Assembly (NCBI RefSeq): GCF_014217805.1
Contig: NZ_CP055156.1
Location: forward strand, 2,362,585 to 2,426,584
Direction: 5' to 3'
Length of the DNA: 64,000 bases
Source: Adhaeribacter swui
GTDB lineage: Bacteria; Bacteroidota; Bacteroidia; Cytophagales; Hymenobacteraceae
In this document: positions 45,414-55,200 of the stretch, piece after piece
Layout: each line of letters opens with the position of its first letter
Position numbering within the stretch: the stretch's first letter is position 1
Position numbers and translations under genes: made by a program
The notes under the pieces: generated by a model
Database searches by the model: none
What the model was told of the DNA's origin: nothing
Seen by the model: the letters and a program-made list of their open reading frames with translations, nothing else

Positions 45414-47057
45414 CTATTTTTTAGTTTGTAACTGATCCAAGGTTTCGTAGCGCGCTTCGTGTTGGGCAGGTTTAGCGCCGGTAGTAACATCCAGGTGCAT
45501 GACTTGTGCCGGACCCGTTTTGCTGTTAGCGGGCCAGTTAGGTAAGCTGGTGCCGTTGGGGTTGCCGGTTTTTATAAAGTTAGCGAAGTAGCGCTGCATG
45601 GTTTCCGAAACTTTGTAATCATCCGGTGTCCAGGCGTACACTTTGTTATAAGGTAAGTTGCCCATGGCGTATTCAATTTCAGCGGCGTGCACCGCGCCGC
45701 GGGCTTGCGGCATTTTAACGGCATTCGGGTCACTTTCTTTTACTACTCCGCCGGCTAAACCCGCAGTAGCATTACCCATGGCGGCTACCATCGGGGGCCG
45801 GGGTCGCGAAAACAAATACCGGTACACTGGCTGGCCGCTGGTTTGGCGGTGAAGGTCCATCCATTTCCAGGTGCTGTAGGCAATAAAGCGGTCGCCGGCT
45901 AAATCGGTGGCTACGGGCACTACTTCTTCGTCGGAGGTGGGTTTATACACCTGCAGAATAGCATTGGCCTGGTCACCGAACGTTTTTTGCACGGCTTTGG
46001 TGTAATTATCTATGGTAGGTTGTTCTTTACCCAGCAAAAACAAATACGTCATTTCTTCGGAGTTCCAGCCCGCCAGTAACGGTACTTTGGCTTGTTCGCC
46101 GGCAGCAAAAATAGCGGCTGGTGATTTCGGGAAGAAATAATTATCCAGGGTAGCCGGAAAGCCCGGAATGCCTTTTTTACCCGCTGCATCCAGTAATTTT
46201 TGGGCAGGCATTTGCCGTAAATCAGCTAAAGATTGAGCACCCATTTCGGTGGCGAATTTTACGCCTATTTGTTCGGCTTCTGATAGCGGCACCGGATCTA
46301 AGCCCGAATTTACTAAAGCGCCGCTTTCGCCAATGGCTTGGGCAAATAAGTTTTTCGAAACCGGCGAAGCCATTTGGGCGCTCACCGAAATAGAACCCGC
46401 TGATTCGCCGGCAATAGTAACTTTATTGGGGTCGCCGCCAAAAGCTGCAATGTTTTGTTTTACCCAACGCAAAGCGGCGGCCTGGTCTTGGTAACCATAA
46501 TTGCCCGAGGCTTTGTGCGGCGATTCTTTGGTGAGCTCCGGATGCGCCATAAACCCAAACACGCCCAAGCGGTAATTAACCGAAAGGGCCACGATACCCA
46601 TTTTGGCCATGCTTTCGCCATCGTAGCGGGCTTCGGAGCCATCGCCGGCCACAAAGCCGCCGCCGTAAAAGTAAACCAGTACCGGTAACTTTTCTTTATT
46701 GCTCTTGGCTGGCGTCCAAACGTTTAAATACAAGCAATCTTCGTTCATGCCATCCGAGCGGAAACCCATATCGCCGAATACGGGCAACTGCATGGCCCGG
46801 GGGCCAAACTGTTTCGCGGCCCGTACCCCCGACCAGTTTTTTACCGGTTGCGGTTCGCGCCAGCGCAAGTTCCCCACGGGCGGGGCGGCAAAAGGTACTC
46901 CTTTAAAAGACCGGATGCCGGATTTTTCGGTTACGCCTTCCAGCTTGCCGTTGGCCGTGCTCACCTGGTTGTTGCCCGCTGTAGCTTTCGTGGTTTGGGC
47001 CTGCACCGTGGGCAGTACCAGCAGGGCTAGTAGTAAAAAGGTAAAAACTGTTTTCAT
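45414..47057 (-). CDS. Exported type B carboxylesterase
   Basis: About 547 residues with a signal peptide (MKTVFTFLLLALLVLPTVQAQ). Type B carboxylesterase marks: FKGVPFAAPPVGNLRW, EDCLYLNVW, YFYGGGFVAGDGSE (oxyanion), nucleophile elbow IAGESAGSISVSAQ, and late AVHAAEIEYAMGN (His). It hydrolyses esters of unknown type in the periplasm or at the surface. A paralogue with the same order of motifs lies at 48319-49869 on the other side of the Nudix-family regulator. The start at 47057 is chosen for the signal peptide; the ORF extends to 47150. Confidence 0.9.
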   Translation of the reverse strand: MKTVFTFLLLALLVLPTVQAQTTKATAGNNQVSTANGKLEGVTEKSGIRSFKGVPFAAPPVGNLRWREPQPVKNWSGVRAAKQFGPRAMQLPVFGDMGFRSDGMNEDCLYLNVWTPAKSNKEKLPVLVYFYGGGFVAGDGSEARYDGESMAKMGIVALSVNYRLGVFGFMAHPELTKESPHKASGNYGYQDQAAALRWVKQNIAAFGGDPNKVTIAGESAGSISVSAQMASPVSKNLFAQAIGESGALVNSGLDPVPLSEAEQIGVKFATEMGAQSLADLRQMPAQKLLDAAGKKGIPGFPATLDNYFFPKSPAAIFAAGEQAKVPLLAGWNSEEMTYLFLLGKEQPTIDNYTKAVQKTFGDQANAILQVYKPTSDEEVVPVATDLAGDRFIAYSTWKWMDLHRQTSGQPVYRYLFSRPRPPMVAAMGNATAGLAGGVVKESDPNAVKMPQARGAVHAAEIEYAMGNLPYNKVYAWTPDDYKVSETMQRYFANFIKTGNPNGTSLPNWPANSKTGPAQVMHLDVTTGAKPAQHEARYETLDQLQTKK

Positions 47058-47119
47058 ATCAAGTATAAAATAAAGATTAGGGATAAGCTGGTTTTGCCTA
47101 TTGCTGATAAAGCTGATAG

Positions 47120-47162
47120 TAATTTTTATTATTGTTGCAACAGAAAACAATAATAAAAATTA
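47120..47162. promoter_or_regulatory. Perfect 17-bp inverted repeat upstream of the carboxylesterase
   Basis: The arms 47120-47136 and 47146-47162 (TAATTTTTATTATTGTT and complement) are separated by 9 bases. It also contains GTTGCAAC. It sits in the divergent promoter region between the esterase gene and the Nudix-family regulator, so it is a likely operator. Confidence 0.5.
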
Positions 47163-47186
47163 GTTTTGATAAAGTCAAGATAAATA

Positions 47187-47217
47187 TTGTTGCGCTACGC
47201 AACATTGTTTACTTTAG
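47187..47217 (+). promoter_or_regulatory. Promoter and operator of the Nudix-family regulator
   Basis: TTG (47187-47189), 20-base spacer, TACTTTAG (47210-47217; 7 of 8 to TAnnTTTG). The spacer contains the dyad GTTGC-GCTAC-GCAAC (47189-47203), placed where a repressor would block the polymerase. Confidence 0.5.
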
Positions 47218-47259
47218 GGCTTTCATGGGTTTGTACTGATTAGATAAACTTTACCTTGC

Positions 47260-47985
47260 ATGAGTAAGAAAACCATCGAGCACCAAATGGATGGGGCCAG
47301 ATACCTGCCTAATCTGGCAATTGATATGGTCATATTTGGCTTTCATGATAATCAATTAAAAATATTGCTGCTGGAGTACGAAAACACCAACTTGTTTGCT
47401 TTACCCGCCGGCTTTATTAAAAAAGAAGAAGATGTAAACAAGGCGGCCCGGCGTTCTTTAGAACAAAGAACCGGGTTAAAAAATATTTACCTGGAGCAGT
47501 TTTACGTTTTCGGCGATTACCAGCGGTATAATCCCGCCCCGTTAAAGGCTATTTTGAAAGGCCGCAATTTAAAATTTAAAAAAGATCACTGGCTTCTGGA
47601 CCGCTTTGTTTCTATTGGGTATTATGCTTTGGTGGATTTTACCCAAGCCGTACCCAAACCCGATCCTTTGTCGGACCGCTGCGACTGGTATGATTTAAAT
47701 AATCTGCCCCCGCTTATGCTGGACCACCAGGAAATGGTACAAAAAGCTTTGGAAACGCTCCAACTAAACCTGGACCGGAAACTAATCGGCTTTAATCTCT
47801 TGCCCGAAACATTCACCATCGGAGATCTGCAAATACTCTACGAAACCATTCTGGGTGAAAGGCAAAACCGGTCCAGCTTTCAGCGCCGGATTTTAGGCCT
47901 GGATATTCTGGAACGCATCGAAAAGAAATACACCGGCGGCGCCCACAAAGCACCGTACCTCTACCGGTTTAAACAGAATCAATAA
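47260..47985 (+). CDS. Nudix-domain transcriptional regulator (NrtR/AraR-like)
   Basis: 241 residues. The N-terminal half is a Nudix fold (about 20-150) whose Nudix box is degenerate: GFIKKEEDVNKAARRSLEQRTGL lacks the catalytic REUxEE order, ending LEQRT. The C-terminal 75 residues form a winged helix (FTIGDLQILYETILG, NRSSFQRRILGLDIL, APYLYRFKQ) typical of NrtR-type regulators. In Bacteroidota such regulators often control sugar catabolism and bind a sugar or nucleotide-sugar rather than hydrolysing it. It is divergent from one carboxylesterase gene and upstream of another, and dyads lie in the shared promoter region. Confidence 0.87.
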   Translation: MSKKTIEHQMDGARYLPNLAIDMVIFGFHDNQLKILLLEYENTNLFALPAGFIKKEEDVNKAARRSLEQRTGLKNIYLEQFYVFGDYQRYNPAPLKAILKGRNLKFKKDHWLLDRFVSIGYYALVDFTQAVPKPDPLSDRCDWYDLNNLPPLMLDHQEMVQKALETLQLNLDRKLIGFNLLPETFTIGDLQILYETILGERQNRSSFQRRILGLDILERIEKKYTGGAHKAPYLYRFKQNQ

Positions 47986-48318
47986 TTAGGCTAGTCAAGC
48001 TTTGCCTATGCCAACTAAATAGATAAGCGGTTCAAAGGTTACTGGTTAAGTTAAGCTAGAGGAAAGTTCCCCTCCTAAGTTTAGGAGGAGCAGGGGGGCT
48101 TTCTGCGGAAATAGTGAACAGAAATGTAGAATCTTAGAGCTTTTGCATCAGCCTGAAAATTTTAAAATTTTAAAATTTTTTAAATCTGGATGGCCGTAAT
48201 TAGTAGCTGTTTTTAAAGCAGATAAGCGGTGCCAATCAATAACAAATAAAGTGTTCTTTGCTTAGCAAATTTTGTTGTACTAACCGCATTTTTTGCGGGC
48301 AATTTTTTATATTCCAGC
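47986..48318. other. Intergenic region with an R3-type hairpin
   Basis: Apart from the hairpin at 48071-48088 and a run of AT palindromes at 48157-48183, nothing recognisable is seen in these 330 bases. Confidence 0.5.
48071..48088. repeat. R3-type hairpin
   Basis: CCTCCTAA-GT-TTAGGAGG, next to AGGAGCAGGGGGGC. Same family style as the R3 elements near 34 kb. Confidence 0.55.
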
Positions 48319-49869
48319 ATGATAAAAGCTGCAAAAGTATCTGTACTATTTATTCTGCTGTTAGCGGGGGTGTTTGCTTTTTACCCGGTGCCCGCCAGTT
48401 TAGATATTATTAAAATTCAGTCGGGTCAGATTTCCGGTGCTAAAAGTAAAGATGGCCAGATTGCCATTTATAAAGGTATTCCGTTTGCGGCTCCGCCCGT
48501 GGGCGATTTACGCTGGCGGGCGCCCCAGCCGGTAAAATCGTGGTCGGGCGTGCGGGCGTGTACGCAATTTGGGCCAAGCCCCATGCAAGCCGAGCCGAAG
48601 CCTTTTAGCATGTGGAGCGCCGAGTTTTTAATTCCCAAAGAACCCATCAGCGAAGATTGCTTGTACCTGAACGTGTGGACAGGCGCTAAAACCGCTACCG
48701 AAAGAAGACCGGTACTGGTTTGGATTTACGGCGGCGGTTTTAACAGCGGCGGCGCCGGCGTACCCATTTACGACGGCGAAGCCATGGCACACCAAGGCCT
48801 GGTGTTTGTTAGCATGAACTACCGGGTAGGGCCGTTTGGCTTTTTCGCACATCCGGAGCTAAGCAAAGAATCCGGTACAAATGCTTCCGGTAATTATGGG
48901 TTACTAGATCAAATTGCGGCTTTGCGCTGGGTAAAACAAAACATTGCGACATTTGGCGGCGATCCTAACAACGTAACAATTGCGGGACAATCGGCGGGTT
49001 CCATGAGCGTAAATTACCTGGTAGCCTCGCCATTGGCGAAAAACTTATTCAAAAGGGCCATTGCCCAAAGTGGTGCTAATTTTACGCGCGGTAGTATTAC
49101 GCTGCCGCAAGCGGAGGAAGAAGGCGTTAAAATAGCGCAAACGTTAAACGCTACCTCCCTGGCCGATTTAAGAAAACTACCCGCTGCCACCGTGCACGAA
49201 AAAATAAAAGGCACGCGCCCCATTGTAGATGGGTACGTAGTGCCCGAAACCGTTGCCCAAATTTTTGCGGCGGGCAAAGCTAACCCCGTGGATTTACTTA
49301 CCGGCTGGAACGAAGAAGAAGGTCTGACCATGGGGCCGCTGAAGAATGCCACAGAATTTCAAAAATTAGGGGAACAACAATACGGCGCCAATGCCGCCGA
49401 TTTTTTAAAATTTTACCCCGCCAGCACCGATGCCGAAGCCGAAAAGTCGCAGTTAAGGCTCTCGCGCGATTTGATTTTTGGTGTTCAGAATTATGCCTGG
49501 GCCAACGTGCAAAATCAGCAGTATAAACAAAAGGTATACGTGTACCGGTTTACGCGCAAAGTGCCGGCCACCGGCGAGTATAAAAAGTACGGTGCTTTCC
49601 ATACCGGCGAAGTGCCCTACGCTTACAATAATTTAAAATTTGTAGACCGGCCCTGGGAACCTGCCGATCACGAACTGGCCAGAATCATGTCGGGGTATTG
49701 GGCTAATTTTGCGCGTACGGGTAACCCCAACGGGGCAAAGCTTCCGGTATGGCCTGTCTACCAGCCTACTGATAAAAAAATCATGATTTTAGACCTGCAG
49801 CCGACGGCCAAAGCCATGTCCGATGCGGCCGCCCTCGACTTTTTATACCAACAAACCGCAAGCAAGTAG
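48319..49869 (+). CDS. Exported type B carboxylesterase, paralogue
   Basis: 516 residues with an N-terminal hydrophobic signal segment. Motifs in order: YKGIPFAAPPVGDLRW, EDCLYLNVWTG, WIYGGGFNSGG, nucleophile elbow IAGQSAGSMSVNYL, and FHTGEVPYAYNN (His). The elbow is GQSAG instead of the more common GESAG. It is closely related to the gene at 45414-47057. The serine hydrolase gene follows by about 25 bases, so the two probably form one operon. Confidence 0.9.
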   Translation: MIKAAKVSVLFILLLAGVFAFYPVPASLDIIKIQSGQISGAKSKDGQIAIYKGIPFAAPPVGDLRWRAPQPVKSWSGVRACTQFGPSPMQAEPKPFSMWSAEFLIPKEPISEDCLYLNVWTGAKTATERRPVLVWIYGGGFNSGGAGVPIYDGEAMAHQGLVFVSMNYRVGPFGFFAHPELSKESGTNASGNYGLLDQIAALRWVKQNIATFGGDPNNVTIAGQSAGSMSVNYLVASPLAKNLFKRAIAQSGANFTRGSITLPQAEEEGVKIAQTLNATSLADLRKLPAATVHEKIKGTRPIVDGYVVPETVAQIFAAGKANPVDLLTGWNEEEGLTMGPLKNATEFQKLGEQQYGANAADFLKFYPASTDAEAEKSQLRLSRDLIFGVQNYAWANVQNQQYKQKVYVYRFTRKVPATGEYKKYGAFHTGEVPYAYNNLKFVDRPWEPADHELARIMSGYWANFARTGNPNGAKLPVWPVYQPTDKKIMILDLQPTAKAMSDAAALDFLYQQTASK

Positions 49870-49894
49870 TCAATCTTAAAATCTATTGATAGTA

Positions 49895-51484
49895 ATGACC
49901 CTGAACCGCCGAAATTTTTTAAAATCCACGGGTGCTGGCTTGGCTGGCATCGGCCTTTTTTCTTTTTTACCCGAGCCGCTTTGGGCCGCCGTGTCCGAAA
50001 ATAGTAGTTTGCCCCGTAGCACGCCGGAACTGCAAGGCATTGCTTCGCCAAACTTGTTGGCTTTTATCGAAGCCGTAGAAAAAGAAAAACTTGGCCTTCA
50101 TAGTTTAATGGTAGTACGGCATGGCAAAGTAGCCGCCGAAGGCTGGTGGGCGCCCTACGCACCTGATTTAAAACATACGCTTTTTTCGCTGAGTAAAAGT
50201 TTTACTTCCACGGGCATTGGCCTAGCCGTAACCGAAGGTAAATTAAAAGTAACCGACAAAGTAGTGTCGTTTTTCCCGAACGATTTACCCGCTACCGTAA
50301 GCCCGAACCTGGCGGCCATGCGCATTAAAGATTTGCTCACCATGACTACCGGTCACGATAAAGATACCATTGGGCCATTAGTGCAGGATAAATCGGGGAG
50401 TTGGGCGCGTACTTTTCTGGCTCTGCCCGTAGAGCACGAACCTGGTACGCACTTTTTGTATAACACCGGCGCTACCTATATGCTCTCGGCTATTATCCAG
50501 AAAGTAACCAATCAAAATTTGCTGGATTACCTCACGCCGCGCTTGTTGCAACCTTTAGGTATTGTGGGTGCTGACTGGGAAACGGATCCGCAAGGCATTG
50601 CCACGGGTGGCTTTGGTTTACGGATTAAAACCGAAGATATTGCCAAATTCGGGCAGTTGTATTTACAAAAAGGCGTGTACAATGGGCAACAAATTTTACC
50701 GGCCGCCTGGGTAGAAGAAGCTACCGCTTACCAGGTGCCGAACGCCGCCTCTACTACGCCGGCCCACGAGTGGAACCAGGGCTACGGTTACCAGTTCTGG
50801 CGCAGCCGCCATAATTCGTACCGCGGCGATGGCGCCATGGGCCAGTACTGCCTGGTATTGCCGGAGCAAGATGCCGTTATTGCCATTACCAGCGAAACCA
50901 GCAATATGCAGGCCATTCTCAACCAGGTTTGGGACCACATCTTACCGGGCATGAAACCAGCAGCTTTGCCCGCGAATGCGGCTGCCCAAAAGGCTTTAAA
51001 GCAAAAGCTATCCTCGCTTACTTTACTGCCCGCGAAAATAAACAGCAATTCGCCTGTGGTTAAAAGTATTTCGGGTAAAACCTTTCGGCTAGTCGATAAT
51101 CACTTAAAAGCTCAAAGTATTTCTTTCGCGTTTACGCCTACTACCTGCATTTTTAAATTACAAGACAACCAGGAAACGCACCAGATTACCTGTGGCCTAA
51201 ACAATTGGGCCATGGGCGAATCCCGGATGCCCGGCGAGCCGCCCAGCTTTGTGCAAATGGAACCGAAGGAGCCCAAACCCAAAGAAAAAGTGGCCGCCTT
51301 TGGTACCTGGCAAGACCCGAATACGTTCGTAATGACCTGGGTTTTTAACCAAACGCCCCATTCCGAAACTGTTACTTGTCACTTTGAGAAAGATACCGTC
51401 CGGCTGGAATTTAACGACAGCGTTGCCGCCAAAGCCCCCGAACGCCCCAAACCCCGGCCTACTCTGGAGGGCCGCTTAGCTTGA
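49895..51484 (+). CDS. Tat-exported class C beta-lactamase-like serine hydrolase
   Basis: About 529 residues. The N-terminus LNRRNFLKSTGAGLAG is a twin-arginine signal. The beta-lactamase/esterase fold (about 55-350) has S98-L-S-K101 as the nucleophile motif, YNTGATY, and the GYGYQFWR and GAMGQYCLVLP blocks. Proteins of this fold in such clusters act as esterases or D-aminopeptidases more often than beta-lactamases. A C-terminal beta domain (about 375-510) follows, and the tail is rich in Pro, Lys and Glu. The TTG at 49886 is an alternative start three codons earlier. Confidence 0.85.
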   Translation: MTLNRRNFLKSTGAGLAGIGLFSFLPEPLWAAVSENSSLPRSTPELQGIASPNLLAFIEAVEKEKLGLHSLMVVRHGKVAAEGWWAPYAPDLKHTLFSLSKSFTSTGIGLAVTEGKLKVTDKVVSFFPNDLPATVSPNLAAMRIKDLLTMTTGHDKDTIGPLVQDKSGSWARTFLALPVEHEPGTHFLYNTGATYMLSAIIQKVTNQNLLDYLTPRLLQPLGIVGADWETDPQGIATGGFGLRIKTEDIAKFGQLYLQKGVYNGQQILPAAWVEEATAYQVPNAASTTPAHEWNQGYGYQFWRSRHNSYRGDGAMGQYCLVLPEQDAVIAITSETSNMQAILNQVWDHILPGMKPAALPANAAAQKALKQKLSSLTLLPAKINSNSPVVKSISGKTFRLVDNHLKAQSISFAFTPTTCIFKLQDNQETHQITCGLNNWAMGESRMPGEPPSFVQMEPKEPKPKEKVAAFGTWQDPNTFVMTWVFNQTPHSETVTCHFEKDTVRLEFNDSVAAKAPERPKPRPTLEGRLA

Positions 51485-51518
51485 TAAATTCGTCCGGTAT
51501 ATTCATTTGATAAATACA

Positions 51519-51548
51519 AAAAACCAGCGGTACTCCCGCTGGTTTTTT
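51519..51548 (+). terminator. Terminator of the esterase/serine hydrolase operon
   Basis: AAAAACCAGCGG pairs with CCGCTGGTTTTT (loop TACTC-like), followed by T. Confidence 0.85.
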
Positions 51549-52243
51549 GTTTACTAAGCAGCTATTGTCAAAATTTTAAATTTTTCCTTTTTCTACCATT
51601 CCGTAATTGGTTGCTGGTGGTAGTTGCCTGCTCTTTACCCTTCCTCTTAATCCCATTAGAGTACAAAATCACTAAGTAGTTACAGTACTAAATAGGCGAG
51701 TGAGTATTATATAACTATGCAATTAAAGTTGTTGCTTTAATATATAAAAAATGATATTATAACTATTTAAATTTTACTATAGAATTATAGGAATAAATTG
51801 TGATAGGGATTGAAATGAGCCCTTATGCCGATGATTTAAGCCTGAATTATAGTAATAAATTTACGCACTAACCCGATAAAGTAAATCTTAGAGAAATATG
51901 AAGTAGGATAAAAACAATAAACCGCTTTTAAGTTGCTTATAGCAGTTTTAATGAAAATAGAAATTTAGTACATCATTGATTTTACTACTCTTTATGCGAA
52001 TAGATTTCAGATGGGCTTTGTAATTTCTATTTATTGGGTGAATTGCGCTTTTATTGTGTCATCTCTTAAAGATGTTGCATGGCCTCTAAAAGATGATTCA
52101 AGAATGCTCTGCCGGATTAAATATAAAGTATAGTCAGGTTACGAATTTAACTACACATCTATTGATCAAAACAGAATTAATTATCATAAAAATTTAAGTG
52201 CTTTTATAAATATTAAAATAATATCTAATTCACAATTTACACC
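51549..52243. other. Long AT-rich intergenic region, no gene seen
   Basis: Almost 700 bases upstream of the giant T9SS gene. It is strongly AT-rich, with no coding ORF, no RNA gene and no clear repeat. It probably holds the promoter of the following gene, which I could not place with confidence. Confidence 0.5.
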
Positions 52244-55200
52244 ATGAAAAAAAGGTTACTTTTTATTGTTTTCTGCTTTTTGTTTGCTCATTGGCAAGAA
52301 GGGTGGGCACAAAGCCTGCTTTATCTAACCAATAATGTAAGCAGCCCAATGGCTTTAGATTATAAGTCCTATTTAACAGCATCTGGTTATAATGTTAATA
52401 TTTTAAATATCAATAATTTAACTGCTGATAACCTCACAAATGTTGATGCAGTAATAATTGGACAAGAAAGTGGTTCAGCTATACAAACCAAAGCCCAGAC
52501 AATTAAAAATGCTAATAAGCCGGTGATCGGCATTGCTTATGGAGCTCAGCATTACGCGGCTGGTGTAGGTGGCTATTATACCAAAGTAGGCGGAAGTGCG
52601 GGAGGAGATTTAATTAGTGCCAATAAAGTAAAAACAAGTGAAATATTTAATTCGCCCAATCAAATAAGCGGTACTTCTATTCAAATATTAAACAGTACTG
52701 CTTATAGTGATATTTACTATATGGGATATATGACTGATAATCAAAGAGCAAATATTGTTAGTTGGTTGAGTGTGTCTGGAGCGTATAGTGCCTTATACCG
52801 GGAAGGAAAAGAACTTTATTACTGGGCTTATGCGCAATCGCCTAATGTATGGACCGAAACAGGCAGAAAGCTTTTTGTTAATGTAATTGAATATGCTAAA
52901 GCAAATAATAAAGATGACCATGTAATAACTTTCAACGCTTTGCCTGAAAAACAGATGGGCAATGCGCCTTTTGATCTTACCGCAACCGTAGAAAGTAAAG
53001 TTGCTTTAACTTATTCCAGTTCAGATCCAGCAGTTGCCAGTGTTTCTGGCAAAACAGTTACTATTAAAGCGGTAGGAACCACTAATATTACAGCCCGCGC
53101 AGAAGCTACCGAGGTTTATAAAGTAACTACTGCAACCAGAGAGTTGATTGTGGTAAAAGGCAAACCGGCTGCTCCCGGCAACTTAACTGCCACCGCTGGC
53201 AACGCAAAAGCAGATTTAAGCTGGACTGCGAATAATGCGGCAGATAATGTAACAGGTTATAACGTTTACCGCGGCACGGCTGCCAATGCCGTAAATACCA
53301 AACTAAATACTTCTTTAGTAACCAGCACCACTTTTACCGATGAAACTGTAGTAAATAACACTACTTACTACTATGCCGTTACCGCTGTAAACGCTGATGG
53401 AGAAAGTACTAAATCTACAACCGTGAGCGCCACTCCAACAGCGCCGCCGGTGCCACAGTTTACCTCTACTCCGGTAACAGAAGCTATAGAAAATGTACCG
53501 TATAGTTATAGTTTATCGGCGGCTGACGGAACAAACACTCAGTTAACTTTTTCTACACCAACTTTACCAAGTTGGCTTAGCTTAACTCAAGGGCAAAATA
53601 CGGCTACCCAGTTTGGTGGGACAGTAGAACAGCCCGGGGGAGTGGCTGGCGATGCAAATGGTAATATCTATGTTACTCAAAATGAAGGCACTCAAATATA
53701 TAAAATTCAATCAGATGGTACCACTACTAAATGGTTCAATCGAGGTGCTGGAGAGGTATATGCCATGCAGATTTATCAAGACTATTTATACATATCATAT
53801 TATAACTATTCTACTGGTAAAATTACAAAAGTAAATCTGAATGATCCTGCCGCTGGAGAGACAGTTGTGTTGCCTAATGTGGCGGGGCCACTCTCTATTG
53901 CTATTAAAGACAACTATTTATACGCTGCTTTGTTTAATGGTGGGAAAATTATTAAGATCAATCCAAAAACAAATACCTTTACCGATTACCTAACAATTGA
54001 TAATCCTTTCGGGATAGGTTTTGATAACAATGGCATCCTCTACATTGCTGCCTATGGTTCTGGAAAAGTTTTTAAGTATAATGGTACAAACTTAACTGAA
54101 GTATTGAACGGATTAACTTATCCGAGCGATATAAAAATAGATAAGAACGATAATTTATACGTTAGTTCTTATGGAGGAGGCGTCCGCAAATATAAACCGG
54201 ATTTATCTTCATTTGTTCAGGTAAGCACTAATACTCAGGTATGGGGAATGTCGTTAACTCCATCAGGCAGCCTTGTTTTTGGTGATTATTCTGGCAATAA
54301 AATATTAAAACTTGAAACTGGAGCCGTATTAAGCGGCACACCAAAGCACTCCGATGTGGGTACCCACCAGGTAAGTTTGCGGGTGTCGAATGGAACAGAA
54401 ACCGCTGATCAAAACTTTACCATTACTGTAAAAGACATTACCGCTCCTACTGTAACCATTTCCTCCAGTCAAACCGATATAGTTAAAGAAGCTTTTGATG
54501 TTACGTTTACTTTTAGCGAAGAAGTAAAAGACTTTGCTCTGGAAGATATTACTGCTACTAATGCTACGGTTTCTAATCTGCAAACACAGGATAATACCAC
54601 GTTTACAGCTACGGTTACTCCTACAGCTGATGGTGAAGTAAGTTTGCAGGTAAAAGCAAGCACCTTAACCGATGTAAATGACAATGCGAATACAGCCTCT
54701 AATGAGTTTAAATTGCTTTATGATGCTACGGCGCCAACTGTTGTAATCAGTAGCGATGTCCCTGCAGTTGTAAACGAAGCATTTACTGCAACCTTTACTT
54801 TTTCGGAAGATGTGGTTGGTTTTGCTGCAGAAGATGTAACCTTAACAAATGCTACGATTAGTGCCTTTACTAAGGTTAATAACAAGACGTACACTGCTAT
54901 TATTACACCCACTAACAACGGAGCTGTATCGGTAGTACTACCGGCGGCCAAAGTACAGGATAATGTTGGCAACGATAATATAGCTTCAGAAGAATTTACG
55001 CGCCAGTACGATGCTACCCGTCCGCAAGTAACGGTAGCAACTACGGCTCCTAACCCCAGCAATGCGGCTTTTTCGGTAACGTTCACCTTTAGCGAACCCG
55101 TGAGTGGCTTTAGCATCGCCGATATTAACCTGGTACATGCTACTGCTTCCGACTTAGCCTCAGTAAGTGCTACGGAATACACGGCGCTAATTACGCCAAC

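Noticed and set aside
49895-51484. Antibiotic-resistance beta-lactamase
   Set aside because: The class C-like fold is shared by many esterases and peptidases. The Tat signal, extra C-terminal domain and ester hydrolase neighbours make a resistance role unlikely.
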